Both the position numbers and the translations under genes were made by a program. Shown here one piece after another: positions 37,599 through 47,556 of a stretch of DNA of 64,000 bases. The notes under the pieces were generated by a model that saw only the letters and a list, made by a program, of their open reading frames with translations, did no database searches and had not been told where the DNA came from. The stretch covers positions 2,976,001 to 3,040,000 of the forward strand of contig NZ_CP117866.1 in NCBI RefSeq assembly GCF_028736035.1, in the 5' to 3' direction. Numbering within the stretch: the first letter of the stretch is position 1; every line of letters begins with the position of its first letter. Source of the DNA: Streptomyces sp. T12. Its GTDB lineage: Bacteria > Actinomycetota > Actinomycetes > Streptomycetales > Streptomycetaceae.

Positions 37599-38396
37599 AT
37601 GACGCACGCGATGTTGAAGGGGTCGAACGTCCCGCTCGAAGTCACGACGGTACGCGCCGTGCTGCGCTGGACGCCCGGGCAGGGGGTCCCGGATGTCGAC
37701 GCCTCGGCACTCCTCCTCGGCCCCGACGGGCGTGTGCGCTCCGACGAGGACTTCGTCTTCTACAACCAGCCCCGGCACCCCTCCGGGCAGGTCTGGCGCC
37801 TCGGCAAGAAGCGACTCGCCGAGGGCCTCACCGACACGATCCAGACAGATCTGGCCGGTGTCGAGGCCGGCGTCGGTCAGATTCTGCTGGTCGCTTCGGC
37901 GGACGGCGTCGCCTTCGACCGCGTACGGGACCTGCGCATCCTGCTGTACGACGCGGCGGCCGCCGAGGGCGATCCGCTGGCGTACTTCGACGTCAAGCCG
38001 GAGACGGGCGCGGAGACCGCCCTGATCTGCGGCGAGCTGTACCGCCGCGGCGAGGGCTGGAAGTTCCGCGCGCTCGGCGAGGGCTACTCGGACGGCCTCA
38101 AGGGCCTGGCCACGGACTTCGGCATCTCGGTGGACGAGTCGGAGGCGATGGAGGAGCCCGCCCCGGCCCCCGCGCCGGAGATCTCCCAGCCGCTGCCGCC
38201 GGAGCAGCCGACGACGGCCGTCCCGTCCCAGCCGTCCTACGGCTACCCCCAGCAGCCCCCGCCGACCCAGCCGGCCTACGGCTACCCGCAGCAGACCAGC
38301 CCCCAGTCGGGCTACGGCTACCCGCCCCCGGTGACGGCCGCACCGACCTCGGAGTTCAGCCTGCCTCCCCAAGGGCCACAGTTCATCGGACGGTGA
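37599..38396 (+). CDS. TerD domain protein with Pro/Gln/Tyr-rich tail
   Basis: The 265-residue product has a TerD domain to about 185. [17 protein letters not shown] is the acidic calcium-binding segment, [12 protein letters not shown] and [24 protein letters not shown] are the conserved strands, and the domain ends [10 protein letters not shown]. The tail of about 80 residues carries PQQ and GYGYP repeats ([25 protein letters not shown]), likely disordered and prone to condensation or protein binding. TerD proteins bind Ca2+ and belong to tellurite, phage and stress resistance sets. It is divergent from the HpcH-like gene. Confidence 0.87.
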   Translation: MTHAMLKGSNVPLEVTTVRAVLRWTPGQGVPDVDASALLLGPDGRVRSDEDFVFYNQPRHPSGQVWRLGKKRLAEGLTDTIQTDLAGVEAGVGQILLVASADGVAFDRVRDLRILLYDAAAAEGDPLAYFDVKPETGAETALICGELYRRGEGWKFRALGEGYSDGLKGLATDFGISVDESEAMEEPAPAPAPEISQPLPPEQPTTAVPSQPSYGYPQQPPPTQPAYGYPQQTSPQSGYGYPPPVTAAPTSEFSLPPQGPQFIGR

Positions 38397-38432
38397 CGGA
38401 AGCGCCCCGCCGGGGGCGCGGGCCCTGGGCGA

Positions 38433-39170
38433 CTACTTCTCCGCCTTCGTCTTGTACCCCCGGCCCCATTGCAGCCCCCACCCGAACAACCGATCCAGCT
38501 CGGCCTGAAACCCGTAGACGAACTTCACCTCACGCCGAACCCAGATCTCCCCCTTCACGTTCTCGATCATCACCACCGCACAGGACCGCGCCTGCGGATG
38601 CCGCTCATCGAGGCCTATCTCGATCCGGGGCCCATTGCTCGGGTACAGCGTGACGATCGCATGCGTACGGTCGAACGCGGGCGTCTGGTCATAGATGTAC
38701 ACAAAGACCAGCAGCCGCTTGATGTTCTCCCGGTGATCGAGGTTGACGTAGATCGTCTCCCCGGACGCCGACCCGAACCGGTCGTCCCCGCTGAGCTTCA
38801 CATACGGCGGCGCGTTGACGTCCCCGAGGAACCCGCCCAGCGGCTGGACGACCCCCTTCGTGCCGTCGGTCAGCTCGTACAGCGCCCCGAGGTCGAGGTC
38901 GACGTTGACCATGCTCTGGCTGTGCCCGAGCACCTCCGGCGGCCTGAGCGCCTTGAAGGGATGCCGCAGCAGACTCTGCCGCTGCGAGCCCCCGATGTCG
39001 GACGTCCGCATCCGCCACGTCAGGTTGATCCGCAGATGCCCGGTGGCAGCGCCTTGCTTGGTGAGCGAAACCCGGTCGTGCCGCTTCGTCAGCTCGATCG
39101 AGTTCGACGACGCGCTGCCCGAGTCGAACTCGGCCGCCCGGCCACGCCAGAGTCCGTCCAAGAAGCCCAT
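38433..39170 (-). CDS. TerA-like tellurium resistance protein
   Basis: From ATG 39170 the product is 245 residues. It contains NVDLDLGALYELTDGTKGVV and DDRFGSASGETIYVNL, the acidic metal-binding strands of the TerD/TerA superfamily, and LLVFVYIYDQTPAFDRTHAIV. The C-terminal motif FGWGLQWGRGYK fits TerA-type members more than canonical TerD. It should act in the cytoplasm with the TerD paralogues. ATG 39170 is favoured over an in-frame start at 39188 by the conserved MGFLDGLW beginning. Confidence 0.78.
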   Translation of the reverse strand: MGFLDGLWRGRAAEFDSGSASSNSIELTKRHDRVSLTKQGAATGHLRINLTWRMRTSDIGGSQRQSLLRHPFKALRPPEVLGHSQSMVNVDLDLGALYELTDGTKGVVQPLGGFLGDVNAPPYVKLSGDDRFGSASGETIYVNLDHRENIKRLLVFVYIYDQTPAFDRTHAIVTLYPSNGPRIEIGLDERHPQARSCAVVMIENVKGEIWVRREVKFVYGFQAELDRLFGWGLQWGRGYKTKAEK

Positions 39171-39230
39171 TCCGCCCCCACGTCCCACGAAAGTCCCACG
39201 AACAACCTGCGTTCACTTGGAAAAGCCGAC

Positions 39231-39256
39231 GGGGCGGCCGGAGGCCCGGCCGCCCC
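39231..39256 (-). terminator. hairpin terminator downstream of the TerC/DUF475 gene
   Basis: GGGGCGGCCGG and CCGGCCGCCCC form an 11-bp stem. Read leftward it is followed by GTCGGCTTTTCC, giving a short T run. It sits about 30 bases after the stop codon at 39286. Confidence 0.7.
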
Positions 39257-39285
39257 GCTCAGAGCGTTCCTCACCCGCAGGGGTG

Positions 39286-40434
39286 TCACACCCCGGACGA
39301 GACCTCAGTCTTCTCGTCCGAGGTCTCCGCTTTTCCCTCCGCTGCCGCCAGCGCACGGTTGCGGCGCACCGAGGACCAGAAGGACCAGCCGATCAGGGCG
39401 ACGCCGATCAGGCCCGTGACGATCTCGGGGATCTGGTACTGGATGGTGACCATGAGGAGCACGGCCAGCGCGCCGATCGCGTAGTGCGCGCCGTGCTCCA
39501 GGTAGACGTAGTCGTCGAGGGTGCCCTGGCGCACCAGGTACACGGTCAGCGAACGGACGTACATCGCGCCGATACCGAGACCCAGCGCCATCAGGACGAT
39601 GTCGTTGGTGATGGCGAAGGCGCCGATCACGCCGTCGAAGGAGAAGGAGGCGTCCAGGACCTCCAGGTAGAGGAACATGAAGAACGCGGCCTTGCCGGCC
39701 AGCGCGACCGCCGTGCGGGGCTTGCCGGCGCGCACGGCCGCTTCCTCCGCCTCGTGCTCGCGTTCCTCCTCTTCTTCGAGCTTGTCCTCGAAGTAGCCGG
39801 AGAGGCCGCCCACGATCATGTACGTGATCAGGCCCGCGATACCGGAGAGCAGAACCGTCTCCGCCTTGTCGGCGTGCGCGCCGCCGTGCTGGTGGGCGTT
39901 GGCCGCGAAGGTCAGCGCCGAGATCAGCAGAACGACCAGCGCGATGCAGACCGACAGCATGTCGACCTTGCCGAGCTTGGCAAGCGGGCGCTCCAGCCAG
40001 CCGAGCCACTTGATGTCCCGGTCCTCGAAGATGAAGTCGAGGAAGATCATCAGCAGGAACATGCCACCGAACGCGGCGATCGCCGGGTGGGCGTCGGTGA
40101 CGAGTTCCTGGTAAAGGTCCTTGTCGTTGAGCGCGAGGTCGACCGCCTCGATCGGCCCGAGCGACGCGCTGATCGCGACGATCACCACGGGGAAGACCAG
40201 TCGCATACCGAAGACGGCGATCAGGATGCCGATGGTGAGGAAGATCTTCTGCCAGAAGGCATTCATCTTCTTCAGGATTCCGGCGTTGACCACCGCGTTG
40301 TCGAACGACAGCGAGATCTCGAGGACGGAGAGGATCGCCACGATGCCGAGGGCGGTCCACCCCCCGAAGAGGACCGCTGCAACCAGGCCGAGCGCGGTGA
40401 CCGCGAACGACCAGCCGAAGGTTTTCAGAACCAC
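39286..40434 (-). CDS. TerC-like integral membrane protein (DUF475)
   Basis: The 382-residue protein has about nine to ten membrane helices. LSFDNAVVNAGIL near residue 45 and SFSFDGVIGAFAI near 245 carry the acidic, Asn-containing motifs of the TerC superfamily in two repeats. A charged cytoplasmic loop (about EDKLEEEEEREHEAEE) lies between halves. TerC proteins are linked to metal handling, including Mn2+ export coupled to secretion, and work with TerD. Start is GTG 40434. The gene lies between TerA-like and TerD genes on the same strand. Confidence 0.85.
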   Translation of the reverse strand: MVLKTFGWSFAVTALGLVAAVLFGGWTALGIVAILSVLEISLSFDNAVVNAGILKKMNAFWQKIFLTIGILIAVFGMRLVFPVVIVAISASLGPIEAVDLALNDKDLYQELVTDAHPAIAAFGGMFLLMIFLDFIFEDRDIKWLGWLERPLAKLGKVDMLSVCIALVVLLISALTFAANAHQHGGAHADKAETVLLSGIAGLITYMIVGGLSGYFEDKLEEEEEREHEAEEAAVRAGKPRTAVALAGKAAFFMFLYLEVLDASFSFDGVIGAFAITNDIVLMALGLGIGAMYVRSLTVYLVRQGTLDDYVYLEHGAHYAIGALAVLLMVTIQYQIPEIVTGLIGVALIGWSFWSSVRRNRALAAAEGKAETSDEKTEVSSGV

Positions 40435-40559
40435 TGGCTACCCAATCCTGTGTGTACGGGGCTCCCGAGCGCCGCACTCGGCTTTACGAACTTTTGAACC
40501 CGAAGTCTAGTCGGCCCCACTCCCGGTCCCACGGGGCCCCGACTTTTGCTCATATCGCG

Positions 40560-41135
40560 TTATGAGACGTTGACCCCGAAGTCCAGCGCGATGCCGCGCA
40601 GGCCCGACGCGTACCCCTGTCCCACCGCCCGGAACTTCCACTCTCCCTGGTGGCGGTACACCTCGCCGAAGATCATGGCGGTCTCGGTGGAGGCGTCCTC
40701 GCTCAGGTCGTAGCGGGCGAGCTCCTGGCCGTCGGCCTGGTTCACGACGCGGATGAAGGCGTTGCTGACCTGGCCGAAGGTCTGGCCGCGCTCGTCGGCC
40801 ATGTGGATGGAGACCGGGAAGACGATCTTGTCGCACTGGGCCGGCACCTTGGAGAGGTCGATCAGGAGCGACTCGTCGTCGCCGTCACCCTCGCCGGTGA
40901 GGTTGTCCCCGGTGTGCTCCACCGAGCCGTCCGGACTCTTGAGCTGGTTGTAGAAGACGAACCACTCATCGCCCATGACCCGTCCGCCGGTGCACATCAG
41001 GGCGCTGGCGTCGAGGTCGAAGGGGGCTCCGGTGGTGGAGCGCGCGTCCCAGCCGAGCCCGATCATCACCTGAGTGAGGTTCGGTGCGGCCTTGGACAGG
41101 GAGACATTTCCTCCCTTGGCGAGCGTGACGCCCAT
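40560..41135 (-). CDS. terD: TerD family calcium-binding stress protein
   Basis: The 191-residue product is full length for TerD. It begins [20 protein letters not shown] and holds [27 protein letters not shown] (the acidic Ca2+ site) and [20 protein letters not shown], ending [14 protein letters not shown]. It is a close paralogue of the next gene upstream (41258-41833), with LTQV in place of LTAV and MCTGGRV where the other has LLNPEGKV. The start was set at ATG 41135 by GGAGG nine bases upstream. It probably forms one transcription unit with the TerC-like gene. Confidence 0.92.
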   Translation of the reverse strand: MGVTLAKGGNVSLSKAAPNLTQVMIGLGWDARSTTGAPFDLDASALMCTGGRVMGDEWFVFYNQLKSPDGSVEHTGDNLTGEGDGDDESLLIDLSKVPAQCDKIVFPVSIHMADERGQTFGQVSNAFIRVVNQADGQELARYDLSEDASTETAMIFGEVYRHQGEWKFRAVGQGYASGLRGIALDFGVNVS

Positions 41136-41257
41136 GTTGCTGGTCCTCCCCGCGTGATGCTTTTTGGTTGTCCTGCGCATCCGGCGCCGCACCCAAACGA
41201 ATGCGGCGCCGGACTCAGCCAGTGGTGTCCTGGACGGTCACCTCTCGGAGGGTGACC

Positions 41258-41833
41258 TCAGACGTTCACACCGAAGTCCTGCGCGATGCCGCGCAGGCCC
41301 GAGGCGTAGCCCTGGCCGATGGCGCGGAACTTCCACTCCGCACCGTGCCGGTACAGCTCGCCGAAGACCATCGCGGTCTCGGTGGACGCGTCCTCGCTGA
41401 GGTCGTAGCGCGCGATCTCGGCGCCGCCGGCCTGGTTGACGACGCGGATGAACGCGTTGCGCACCTGGCCGAAGGACTGCTGGCGGTTCTCGGCGTCGTA
41501 GATCGAGACCGGGAAGACGATCTTCTCGACGTCCGCCGGGACGCCCGCGAGGTTGACCTTGATCTGCTCGTCGTCGCCCTCGCCCTCACCGGTGAGGTTG
41601 TCGCCGGTGTGCTCGACGGAGCCGTCGGCGCTCTTGAGGTTGTTGAAGAAGACGAAGTTCGCGTCGCTGCCGACCTTGCCCTCCGGGTTCAGCAGCAGCG
41701 CGCTGGCGTCCAGGTCGAAGTCGGTGCCGGTCGTGGTGCGGACGTCCCACCCCAGACCGACGATGACCGCAGTGAGGCCCGGAGCCTCCTTGCTCAGTGA
41801 TACGTTGCCGCCCTTGCTGAGGCTGACTCCCAC
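41258..41833 (-). CDS. terD: TerD family calcium-binding stress protein
   Basis: The 191-residue product is the canonical Ter[55 protein letters not shown] and [20 protein letters not shown]. The two acidic clusters bind Ca2+. TerD proteins protect against tellurite and other stress and affect development in Streptomyces. It is 122 bases upstream of its paralogue. The region before it holds a TTGAT/ATCAA inverted repeat and a small GC hairpin. Confidence 0.93.
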   Translation of the reverse strand: MGVSLSKGGNVSLSKEAPGLTAVIVGLGWDVRTTTGTDFDLDASALLLNPEGKVGSDANFVFFNNLKSADGSVEHTGDNLTGEGEGDDEQIKVNLAGVPADVEKIVFPVSIYDAENRQQSFGQVRNAFIRVVNQAGGAEIARYDLSEDASTETAMVFGELYRHGAEWKFRAIGQGYASGLRGIAQDFGVNV

Positions 41834-41877
41834 GAGTCCTCCATTGGTTTCCAGGGGCGGGGAGCCCCGCCGTGCGT

Positions 41878-41892
41878 TTGATATGGGATCAA
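41878..41892. promoter_or_regulatory. short inverted repeat upstream of terD
   Basis: TTGAT-ATGGG-ATCAA lies 45 bases before the terD start in the AT-richest part of the gap and probably overlaps its promoter. Confidence 0.35.
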
Positions 41893-41979
41893 CGACTCGA
41901 TCCTAGTGACGGGTTCCCGTACCCCGCAGGCCTTGATACCGAAGAATCACAGGGTGTCGGGATCAGCGGGGTGCCGGGA

Positions 41980-42438
41980 TCAGAGAGTGTCGAGTGCCTT
42001 GACGTACTCGCTGAGGTCACGGGCGTCCGGCAGCGCGTTGACGACCGTCCAGCGCACGACGCCCTCCTTGTCGATGACGAAGGTGCCGCGCACCGCGCAG
42101 CCCTTGTCCTCGGCGAAGACGCCGTAGGCGCGGCTGACCTCGCCGTGCGGCCAGAAGTCGCTGAGCAGCGGGTACTCCAGGCCCTCCTGCTCGGCGAAGA
42201 CGCGCAGAGTGTGGATGGAGTCGTTGGAGACGGCGAGCACCTGGGTGTCGCGGTCGGAGAATTGCGGCAGGTTGTCGCGCACCTCGCACAGCTCACCGGT
42301 GCACACACCGGTGAAGGCGAAGGGGTAGAAGAGCAGGACGACGTTCTTGGAGCCACGGAAGTCGGAGAGCTTCACGGTGGCGCCGTGGTTGTCCTTGAGC
42401 TCGAAGTCGGGGGCCTTGTCGCCGACCTGGATCGCCAT
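41980..42438 (-). CDS. thioredoxin-dependent peroxiredoxin (BCP/PrxQ-like)
   Basis: From ATG 42438 the product is 152 residues. The peroxidatic site is [13 protein letters not shown]: Cys46 after the conserved P-x3-T, with Cys51 five residues later as the resolving cysteine of an atypical two-Cys enzyme. It reduces hydroperoxides with thioredoxin. The close AhpE family lacks the second cysteine, so PrxQ/BCP fits better. Its position beside the Ter genes and ahead of aceE on the map suggests a stress or redox function. The start at 42438 gives the usual N-terminus; a longer frame to 42483 has no support. Confidence 0.88.
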   Translation of the reverse strand: MAIQVGDKAPDFELKDNHGATVKLSDFRGSKNVVLLFYPFAFTGVCTGELCEVRDNLPQFSDRDTQVLAVSNDSIHTLRVFAEQEGLEYPLLSDFWPHGEVSRAYGVFAEDKGCAVRGTFVIDKEGVVRWTVVNALPDARDLSEYVKALDTL

Positions 42439-42516
42439 CGTCGTGGATGTCCCTTCGGTGGGGGCTGTTCGGGTGGAACCCACCCTATGCAGCGACCACC
42501 GAGGCCCGTGCAGGAG

Positions 42517-42546
42517 GCCGGGCCGGGCTTTTCAGCCCGGCCCGGC
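42517..42546. terminator. hairpin after the DUF3052 gene
   Basis: GCCGGGCCGGGCT and AGCCCGGCCCGGC form a 13-bp stem with a TTTC loop, 14 bases beyond the DUF3052 stop on the minus strand. Confidence 0.7.
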
Positions 42547-42559
42547 ACCGCCACCGGTT

Positions 42560-42994
42560 CTACTTCTTGGTCTTCGCGGCCTTGGGCGTCACCAGCCGGC
42601 TGCCGCTCCAGTCCTTGCCGACGCTGACGCTCTTGGACGCCGACAGCCCCGCCGTGGTCGCGGCTTCAGAGATGTCGCTGGGCTCAACGTAGCCGTCACG
42701 GCCGGTCTTCGGCGTCAGCAGCAGGATCGCGCCGCCCTCTTCGATGTACGTGGTGGCGTCCACCAGCGCATCCGTCAGGTCGCCGTCCTCGTCGCGGAAC
42801 CACAGCACCGCGGCATCGGCAACGTCGTCGTAGTCCTCGTCCACGAGCTCTGTGCCGGTGACTGACTCAATGGCCTCGCGGAGTTCCTGGTCTACGTCGT
42901 CGTCGTAGCCGATCTCCTGGACCACCTGCTCGGGCTGGAACCCCAGCCTCTCGGCAAGGGTCCGCTCCTCCGCGTGGTCCGCGGTCGCGCTCAC
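42560..42994 (-). CDS. DUF3052 family protein
   Basis: The 144-residue acidic product contains LAERLGFQPEQVVQEIGYDD, YDDVADAAVLWFRDEDGDL and GGAILLLTPKTGRDGYVEP, characteristic of DUF3052, an actinobacterial family of unknown function that sits beside aceE. The start is decided by AGGAGG ending six bases before GTG 42994; an ATG at 43012 lies upstream of that site. It is divergent from aceE across a 353-base gap. Confidence 0.9.
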   Translation of the reverse strand: MSATADHAEERTLAERLGFQPEQVVQEIGYDDDVDQELREAIESVTGTELVDEDYDDVADAAVLWFRDEDGDLTDALVDATTYIEEGGAILLLTPKTGRDGYVEPSDISEAATTAGLSASKSVSVGKDWSGSRLVTPKAAKTKK

Positions 42995-43347
42995 GGGTTG
43001 CCTCCTGATCATGTCTTGGGAAATAACTCAGCCACGCGCGTGCGCGAAGCATTGGCCGTAGTCCACACGGGCGGGACGGATCGCGCAAGTACCCGGCCGT
43101 TCAGACCGCCGAAACGGTGACGATCGTGAACGTGTCACCGCAACTCCAGGCACACCATCATCGTCCCAAGGTGACGTACCGCACGCCAATCCGCCCCCTT
43201 TGGGCGTTTGGGAACCATCGACGGGTACTCCGCCGTTACCAGGACCCGGTTACCTCGCAGTAGAGATGACGTTTGGCGCCCCGAGGTACACGATGGGGAG
43301 CGGTGCAGACACCCAGAAACACGGCCCTCTGACAGGTAAGGAACAGC
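42995..43347. other. divergent promoter region of DUF3052 and aceE
   Basis: This 353-base gap is without a supported gene. It should hold promoters for both neighbours, but I cannot place -35/-10 pairs with confidence. A run CCCCCTTTGGGCGTTTGGG (43194-43212) is the only local irregularity noted. Confidence 0.5.
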
Positions 43348-46095
43348 GTGGCTTCCGGATCCGATCGAAACCCGATCATCATTGGCGGCCTTCCGAGTCA
43401 GGTTCCTGACTTCGATCCCGAGGAAACCCAGGAGTGGCTCGACTCCCTCGACGCCGCTGTGGACGAGCGCGGCCGGGAGCGGGCCCGCTATCTGATGCTG
43501 CGGCTGATCGAGCGGGCCCGCGAGAAGCGCGTCGCCGTGCCCGAGATGCGCAGCACGGACTACGTCAACACGATCGCCACCAAGGACGAGCCGTTCTTCC
43601 CGGGCAACGAGGAGATCGAGCGCAAGATCCTCAACGCGACCCGGTGGAACGCCGCGGTCATGGTGTCCAGGGCCCAGCGCCCCGGCATCGGCGTCGGCGG
43701 CCACATCGCGACCTTCGCCTCCTCCGCCTCGCTCTACGACGTGGGCTTCAACCACTTCTTCCGCGGCAAGGACGAGGGCGACGGCGGCGACCAGGTCTTC
43801 TTCCAGGGCCACGCCTCTCCGGGCATCTACGCGCGCGCGTTCCTGCTGGACCGCCTGAGCGAGCAGAACCTGGACGCGTTCCGCCAGGAGAAGTCGAAGG
43901 CGCCGTACGGGCTGTCCAGCTACCCGCACCCGCGGCTGATGCCGGGCTTCTGGGAGTTCCCGACCGTGTCGATGGGCCTCGGCCCGATCGGCGCGATCTA
44001 CCAGGCGCGGATGAACCGCTACATGGAGGCGCGCGGCATCGCCGACACCTCCAAGTCGCATGTGTGGGCGTTCCTGGGCGACGGCGAGATGGACGAGCCG
44101 GAGTCGCTCGGCCAGCTGTCCATCGCCGCCCGCGAGGGCCTGGACAACCTCACCTTCGTCGTCAACTGCAACCTGCAGCGTCTCGACGGCCCGGTGCGCG
44201 GCAACGGCAAGGTCATCCAGGAGCTGGAGTCGATCTTCCGGGGCGCCGGCTGGAACGTCATCAAGCTGATCTGGGACCGCACCTGGGACCCGCTGCTCGC
44301 GCAGGACCGGGACGGCATCCTCGTCAACAAGATGAACACCACGCCGGACGGCCAGTTCCAGACGTACGCCACCGAGACCGGCGGCTACATCCGGGACCAC
44401 TTCTTCGGCGACGACCAGCGCCTGCGCGCGATGGTCGAGGGCATGACCGACGACCAGATCCTGCACCTGGGCCGTGGCGGTCACGACCACAAGAAGATCT
44501 TCGCGGCGTACGCGGCGGCCCGCGCGCACAAGGGCCAGCCGACGGTGATCCTCGCCAAGACGATCAAGGGCTGGACGCTCGGTCCCAACTTCGAGGGCCG
44601 CAACGCCACGCACCAGATGAAGAAGCTGACGGTCGACGACCTCAAGCGCTTCCGCGACCGTCTGCACCTGCCGATCGCCGACAAGGACCTGGACGGCGGG
44701 CTCCCGCCGTACTACCACCCCGGGCGGGACTCCGAGGAGATCCAGTACATGCACGACCGCCGCCAGGGGCTCGGCGGTTACGTCCCGACGCGTGTGGTGC
44801 GCTCCAAGCCGCTGGCGCTGCCGGACGACAAGACGTACGCGACCGTGAAGAAGGGCTCGGGCCAGCAGTCGATCGCCACCACCATGGCGTTCGTACGGCT
44901 GCTCAAGGACCTCATGCGGGACAAGGAGATCGGCAGGCGGTTCGTACTGATCGCGCCGGACGAGTACCGCACGTTCGGCATGGACTCGTTCTTCCCGAGC
45001 GCGAAGATCTACAACCCGCTCGGCCAGCAGTACGAGGCGGTCGACCGCGACCTGCTGCTCGCCTACAAGGAGTCGCCGCAGGGCCAGATGCTGCACGACG
45101 GCATCTCGGAGGCGGGCTGCACGGCCTCGCTGATCGCGGCGGGTTCGGCGTACGCCACGCACGGCGAGCCGCTGATCCCGGTCTACGTCTTCTACTCGAT
45201 GTTCGGTTTCCAGCGCACCGGCGACCAGTTCTGGCAGATGTCGGACCAGCTGGCGCGCGGTTTCGTGCTGGGCGCGACCGCCGGCCGTACCACGCTGACC
45301 GGTGAGGGCCTGCAGCACGCCGACGGCCACTCGCAGCTGCTCGCCTCGACCAACCCGGGCTGTGTGTCGTACGACCCGGCGTTCGGGTTCGAGATCGCGC
45401 ACATCGTCAAGGACGGTCTGCGGCGGATGTACGGCGGCGACGCCGAGCACCCGCACGGCGAGGACGTCTTCTACTACCTCACCGTCTACAACGAGCCGAT
45501 CCAGCACCCGGCCGAGCCGGAGAACGTCGACGTCGAGGGCATCCTCAAGGGCGTCCACCGCTTCAGCGAGGGCACGGCGGGGTCGATCCCCGCGCAGATC
45601 ATCGCGTCCGGTGTGGCCGTCCCCTGGGCGATCGAGGCGCAGAAGATCCTCGCCGAGGAGTGGAACGTCAAGGCCGACGTCTGGTCGGCGACCTCCTGGA
45701 ACGAGCTGCGGCGCGAGGCCGTGGAGTGCGAGGAGCACAACCTGCTGCACCCGGAGGAGGAGCAGCGGGTGCCGTATGTGACGCGCAAGCTCAGCGGGGC
45801 CGAGGGGCCGTTCGTGGCCGTCTCGGACTGGATGCGGTCGGTGCCGGACCAGATCGCCCGGTGGGTGCCGGGGACGTACCAGTCGCTGGGTGCGGACGGG
45901 TTCGGGTTCGCGGACACGCGCGGTGCGGCGCGCCGGTTCTTCCACATCGACGCGCAGTCGGTGGTCGTCGGGGTGCTGACCGAGCTGGCGAAGGAGGGCA
46001 AGGTGGACCGGTCGGTGCTGAAGCAGGCGATCGACCGTTACCAGCTGCTCGATGTGTCGGCGGCGGATCCGGGTGCCGCGGGCGGCGACGCGTAA
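43348..46095 (+). CDS. aceE: pyruvate dehydrogenase E1 component, homodimeric type
   Basis: The 915-residue product matches the AceE class. The thiamine-diphosphate site is [16 protein letters not shown] ... [16 protein letters not shown], with Mg2+ held by the Asp and Asn of GDG-x~26-N. The N-terminal [19 protein letters not shown] and [12 protein letters not shown], the central KTIKGW and the C-terminal [17 protein letters not shown] are all conserved. It decarboxylates pyruvate and reductively acetylates the lipoyl group of E2, feeding acetyl-CoA to the citrate cycle and, in this neighbourhood, to fatty acid synthesis. Start is GTG 43348 after AAGGAA. No E2 or E3 gene is adjacent, as is usual in Streptomyces. 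Confidence 0.97.
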   Translation: MASGSDRNPIIIGGLPSQVPDFDPEETQEWLDSLDAAVDERGRERARYLMLRLIERAREKRVAVPEMRSTDYVNTIATKDEPFFPGNEEIERKILNATRWNAAVMVSRAQRPGIGVGGHIATFASSASLYDVGFNHFFRGKDEGDGGDQVFFQGHASPGIYARAFLLDRLSEQNLDAFRQEKSKAPYGLSSYPHPRLMPGFWEFPTVSMGLGPIGAIYQARMNRYMEARGIADTSKSHVWAFLGDGEMDEPESLGQLSIAAREGLDNLTFVVNCNLQRLDGPVRGNGKVIQELESIFRGAGWNVIKLIWDRTWDPLLAQDRDGILVNKMNTTPDGQFQTYATETGGYIRDHFFGDDQRLRAMVEGMTDDQILHLGRGGHDHKKIFAAYAAARAHKGQPTVILAKTIKGWTLGPNFEGRNATHQMKKLTVDDLKRFRDRLHLPIADKDLDGGLPPYYHPGRDSEEIQYMHDRRQGLGGYVPTRVVRSKPLALPDDKTYATVKKGSGQQSIATTMAFVRLLKDLMRDKEIGRRFVLIAPDEYRTFGMDSFFPSAKIYNPLGQQYEAVDRDLLLAYKESPQGQMLHDGISEAGCTASLIAAGSAYATHGEPLIPVYVFYSMFGFQRTGDQFWQMSDQLARGFVLGATAGRTTLTGEGLQHADGHSQLLASTNPGCVSYDPAFGFEIAHIVKDGLRRMYGGDAEHPHGEDVFYYLTVYNEPIQHPAEPENVDVEGILKGVHRFSEGTAGSIPAQIIASGVAVPWAIEAQKILAEEWNVKADVWSATSWNELRREAVECEEHNLLHPEEEQRVPYVTRKLSGAEGPFVAVSDWMRSVPDQIARWVPGTYQSLGADGFGFADTRGAARRFFHIDAQSVVVGVLTELAKEGKVDRSVLKQAIDRYQLLDVSAADPGAAGGDA

Positions 46096-46133
46096 CGTCG
46101 GCGGCGTCAACGCCTCGAAGGGGTGGTGTGCCC

Positions 46134-46925
46134 GTGGGTGACCTGCGGACTACACCACCCCTTCACATTTCCTACGATGCGGACATGAAGCAACCGCTCG
46201 CGCAAGTCCGTTGGGAACGGCGTACCCAGCGGCCCCTGTTCGCGCTGGCCCTGGTGTTCGCCGTGGCCTATGCCGTGCCGATCGTCGAGCCGGAGGCGAG
46301 CCGTGAGGCGGTGTCCGCGTGTCTCGCGGTGGAGTGGGTGGTGTGGGGCGCGTTCGCGCTGGACTACGTCGTACGGCTCGCTCTCGCCGAGCGGCGGGTG
46401 CAGTTCGTACGGAGCCACTGGATGGACCTCTGCGCGGTCGTGCTGCCGCTGGTCCAGCCGCTGCGGCTGCTGCGGCTCGTGGCCACGCTGCTGCTCGTCG
46501 GGCAGCGAGCCCGGATGGCCTCGCAGGTGCGGCTCACGACCTATGTCGCCGGGTCGGTGGTCGGGCTGCTGATGTTCGGGTCGCTGGCCGTGCTGTCGGT
46601 GGAGCGGGACTCACCGGACGGGAACATCAAGACGCTGGGTGACGCGGTGTGGTGGTCCTTTACGACCATGACGACCGTGGGGTACGGCGATCATGCGCCG
46701 ACCACGGGCGTGGGGCGCATGCTCGCGGTGGGGCTGATGTTGTCCGGGATCGCCCTGTTGGGTGTGGTGACCGCGAACATCGCCGCGTGGTTCATCGCCC
46801 GGTTCGAGATGGACGACGTGGAGGAGCGGCGGCAGACGGAGGCGATACGGGCGCTCACGGAGGAAGTCCGGGCGTTGCGAGCCGAGGTCGCCGCGCTGTC
46901 GGGGGAGAGAGTGGGGGACAAGTAG
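46134..46925 (+). CDS. voltage-gated-like potassium channel
   Basis: From GTG 46134 the product is 263 residues. Four hydrophobic segments precede the pore; an arginine-bearing helix (QPLRLLRLVATLLLVGQRARM) resembles S4. The pore loop TTMTTVGYGDHAP carries the K+ selectivity filter, followed by the last helix and a charged C-terminal coiled coil (RQTEAIRALTEEVRALRAEV). The channel should be tetrameric in the cytoplasmic membrane. The alternative ATG 46185 removes 17 residues but has no ribosome site, while GAAGGGG lies about ten bases before 46134. Confidence 0.85.
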   Translation: MGDLRTTPPLHISYDADMKQPLAQVRWERRTQRPLFALALVFAVAYAVPIVEPEASREAVSACLAVEWVVWGAFALDYVVRLALAERRVQFVRSHWMDLCAVVLPLVQPLRLLRLVATLLLVGQRARMASQVRLTTYVAGSVVGLLMFGSLAVLSVERDSPDGNIKTLGDAVWWSFTTMTTVGYGDHAPTTGVGRMLAVGLMLSGIALLGVVTANIAAWFIARFEMDDVEERRQTEAIRALTEEVRALRAEVAALSGERVGDK

Positions 46926-46959
46926 GTGCGTCAGCCGGTTCTCGGCCGGCCCCTGCACC

Positions 46960-47265
46960 TCAGAACAGACCGTTGCCCGGTGTCGTCGTCCCCGCCAGCC
47001 AGATGACGGCCATCAGCGTGTCTATCGCGCCCAGCACCACGGCCACCAGCGCGGGGAGCGGGCGGGCTCCTGACCAGGTGCGGTTCATGGCAAGCCAGCC
47101 GCAGGCGATCGCCACCGGGCCGAGGATGATGCCCAGTACGAAGAAACCGGCGATCGCGCAGATGGCTCCGATGATCCCCAGCGTCGCGCGATCCGGCCCG
47201 GTCCGTGACCACGTCCGGCCACGTGAGCGGGGGTACCTGCGCGTTCGGTGTCCGAAGCCCGCCAT
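46960..47265 (-). CDS. DUF4190-like small membrane protein
   Basis: From ATG 47265 the product is 101 residues: a basic N-terminus (HRTRRYPRSRGR), then two membrane segments, LGIIGAICAIAGFFVLGIILGP and LVAVVLGAIDTLMAVIWLAG, with GWLAMNRT between. This two-helix hairpin with a G-x-W/A-x-G-x2-AL-like loop is typical of DUF4190 proteins; function unknown. GGGAG lies ten bases upstream. An open frame to 47436 has no support. Confidence 0.7.
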   Translation of the reverse strand: MAGFGHRTRRYPRSRGRTWSRTGPDRATLGIIGAICAIAGFFVLGIILGPVAIACGWLAMNRTWSGARPLPALVAVVLGAIDTLMAVIWLAGTTTPGNGLF

Positions 47266-47556
47266 CGTCAACTCAACTCCCAGAACCTTCCGGTCGGTTG
47301 GGTTCGTCGGGTCGAGTACCCCGCGTGCGGGCGCTAATCCTGCGGTAGTTCCGGGCCGTCGGCGCGCTGTCCCCCTCCGGCAGCGCGCCGCCGCCCAGGT
47401 CGCCCTCCTCGTCGTACCAACTTGCCCGAGGAACATGCCGTACGGAGGGCTTGACCCAATCTGACCTGCGGCGCGTGCCGGGTGGGAGGGATCTTTAGCG
47501 AAGTCACCCTGATAGGGGAACTCCGGCCGCGGATCCCTCCGTTCGCTTGCGTGGCG
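47266..47556. other. intergenic region
   Basis: This is 291 bases between two leftward genes. It presumably holds the DUF4190 promoter. I see no gene, clear operator or strong hairpin. Confidence 0.4.

Noticed and set aside
43200..43409. 69-codon open frame before aceE
   Set aside because: It overlaps the aceE start in another frame, has no ribosome site, and resembles leader sequence rather than a protein.
43135..46110. 991-codon open frame antisense to aceE
   Set aside because: It is fully covered by an unmistakable aceE, and the composition is that of a complementary frame.
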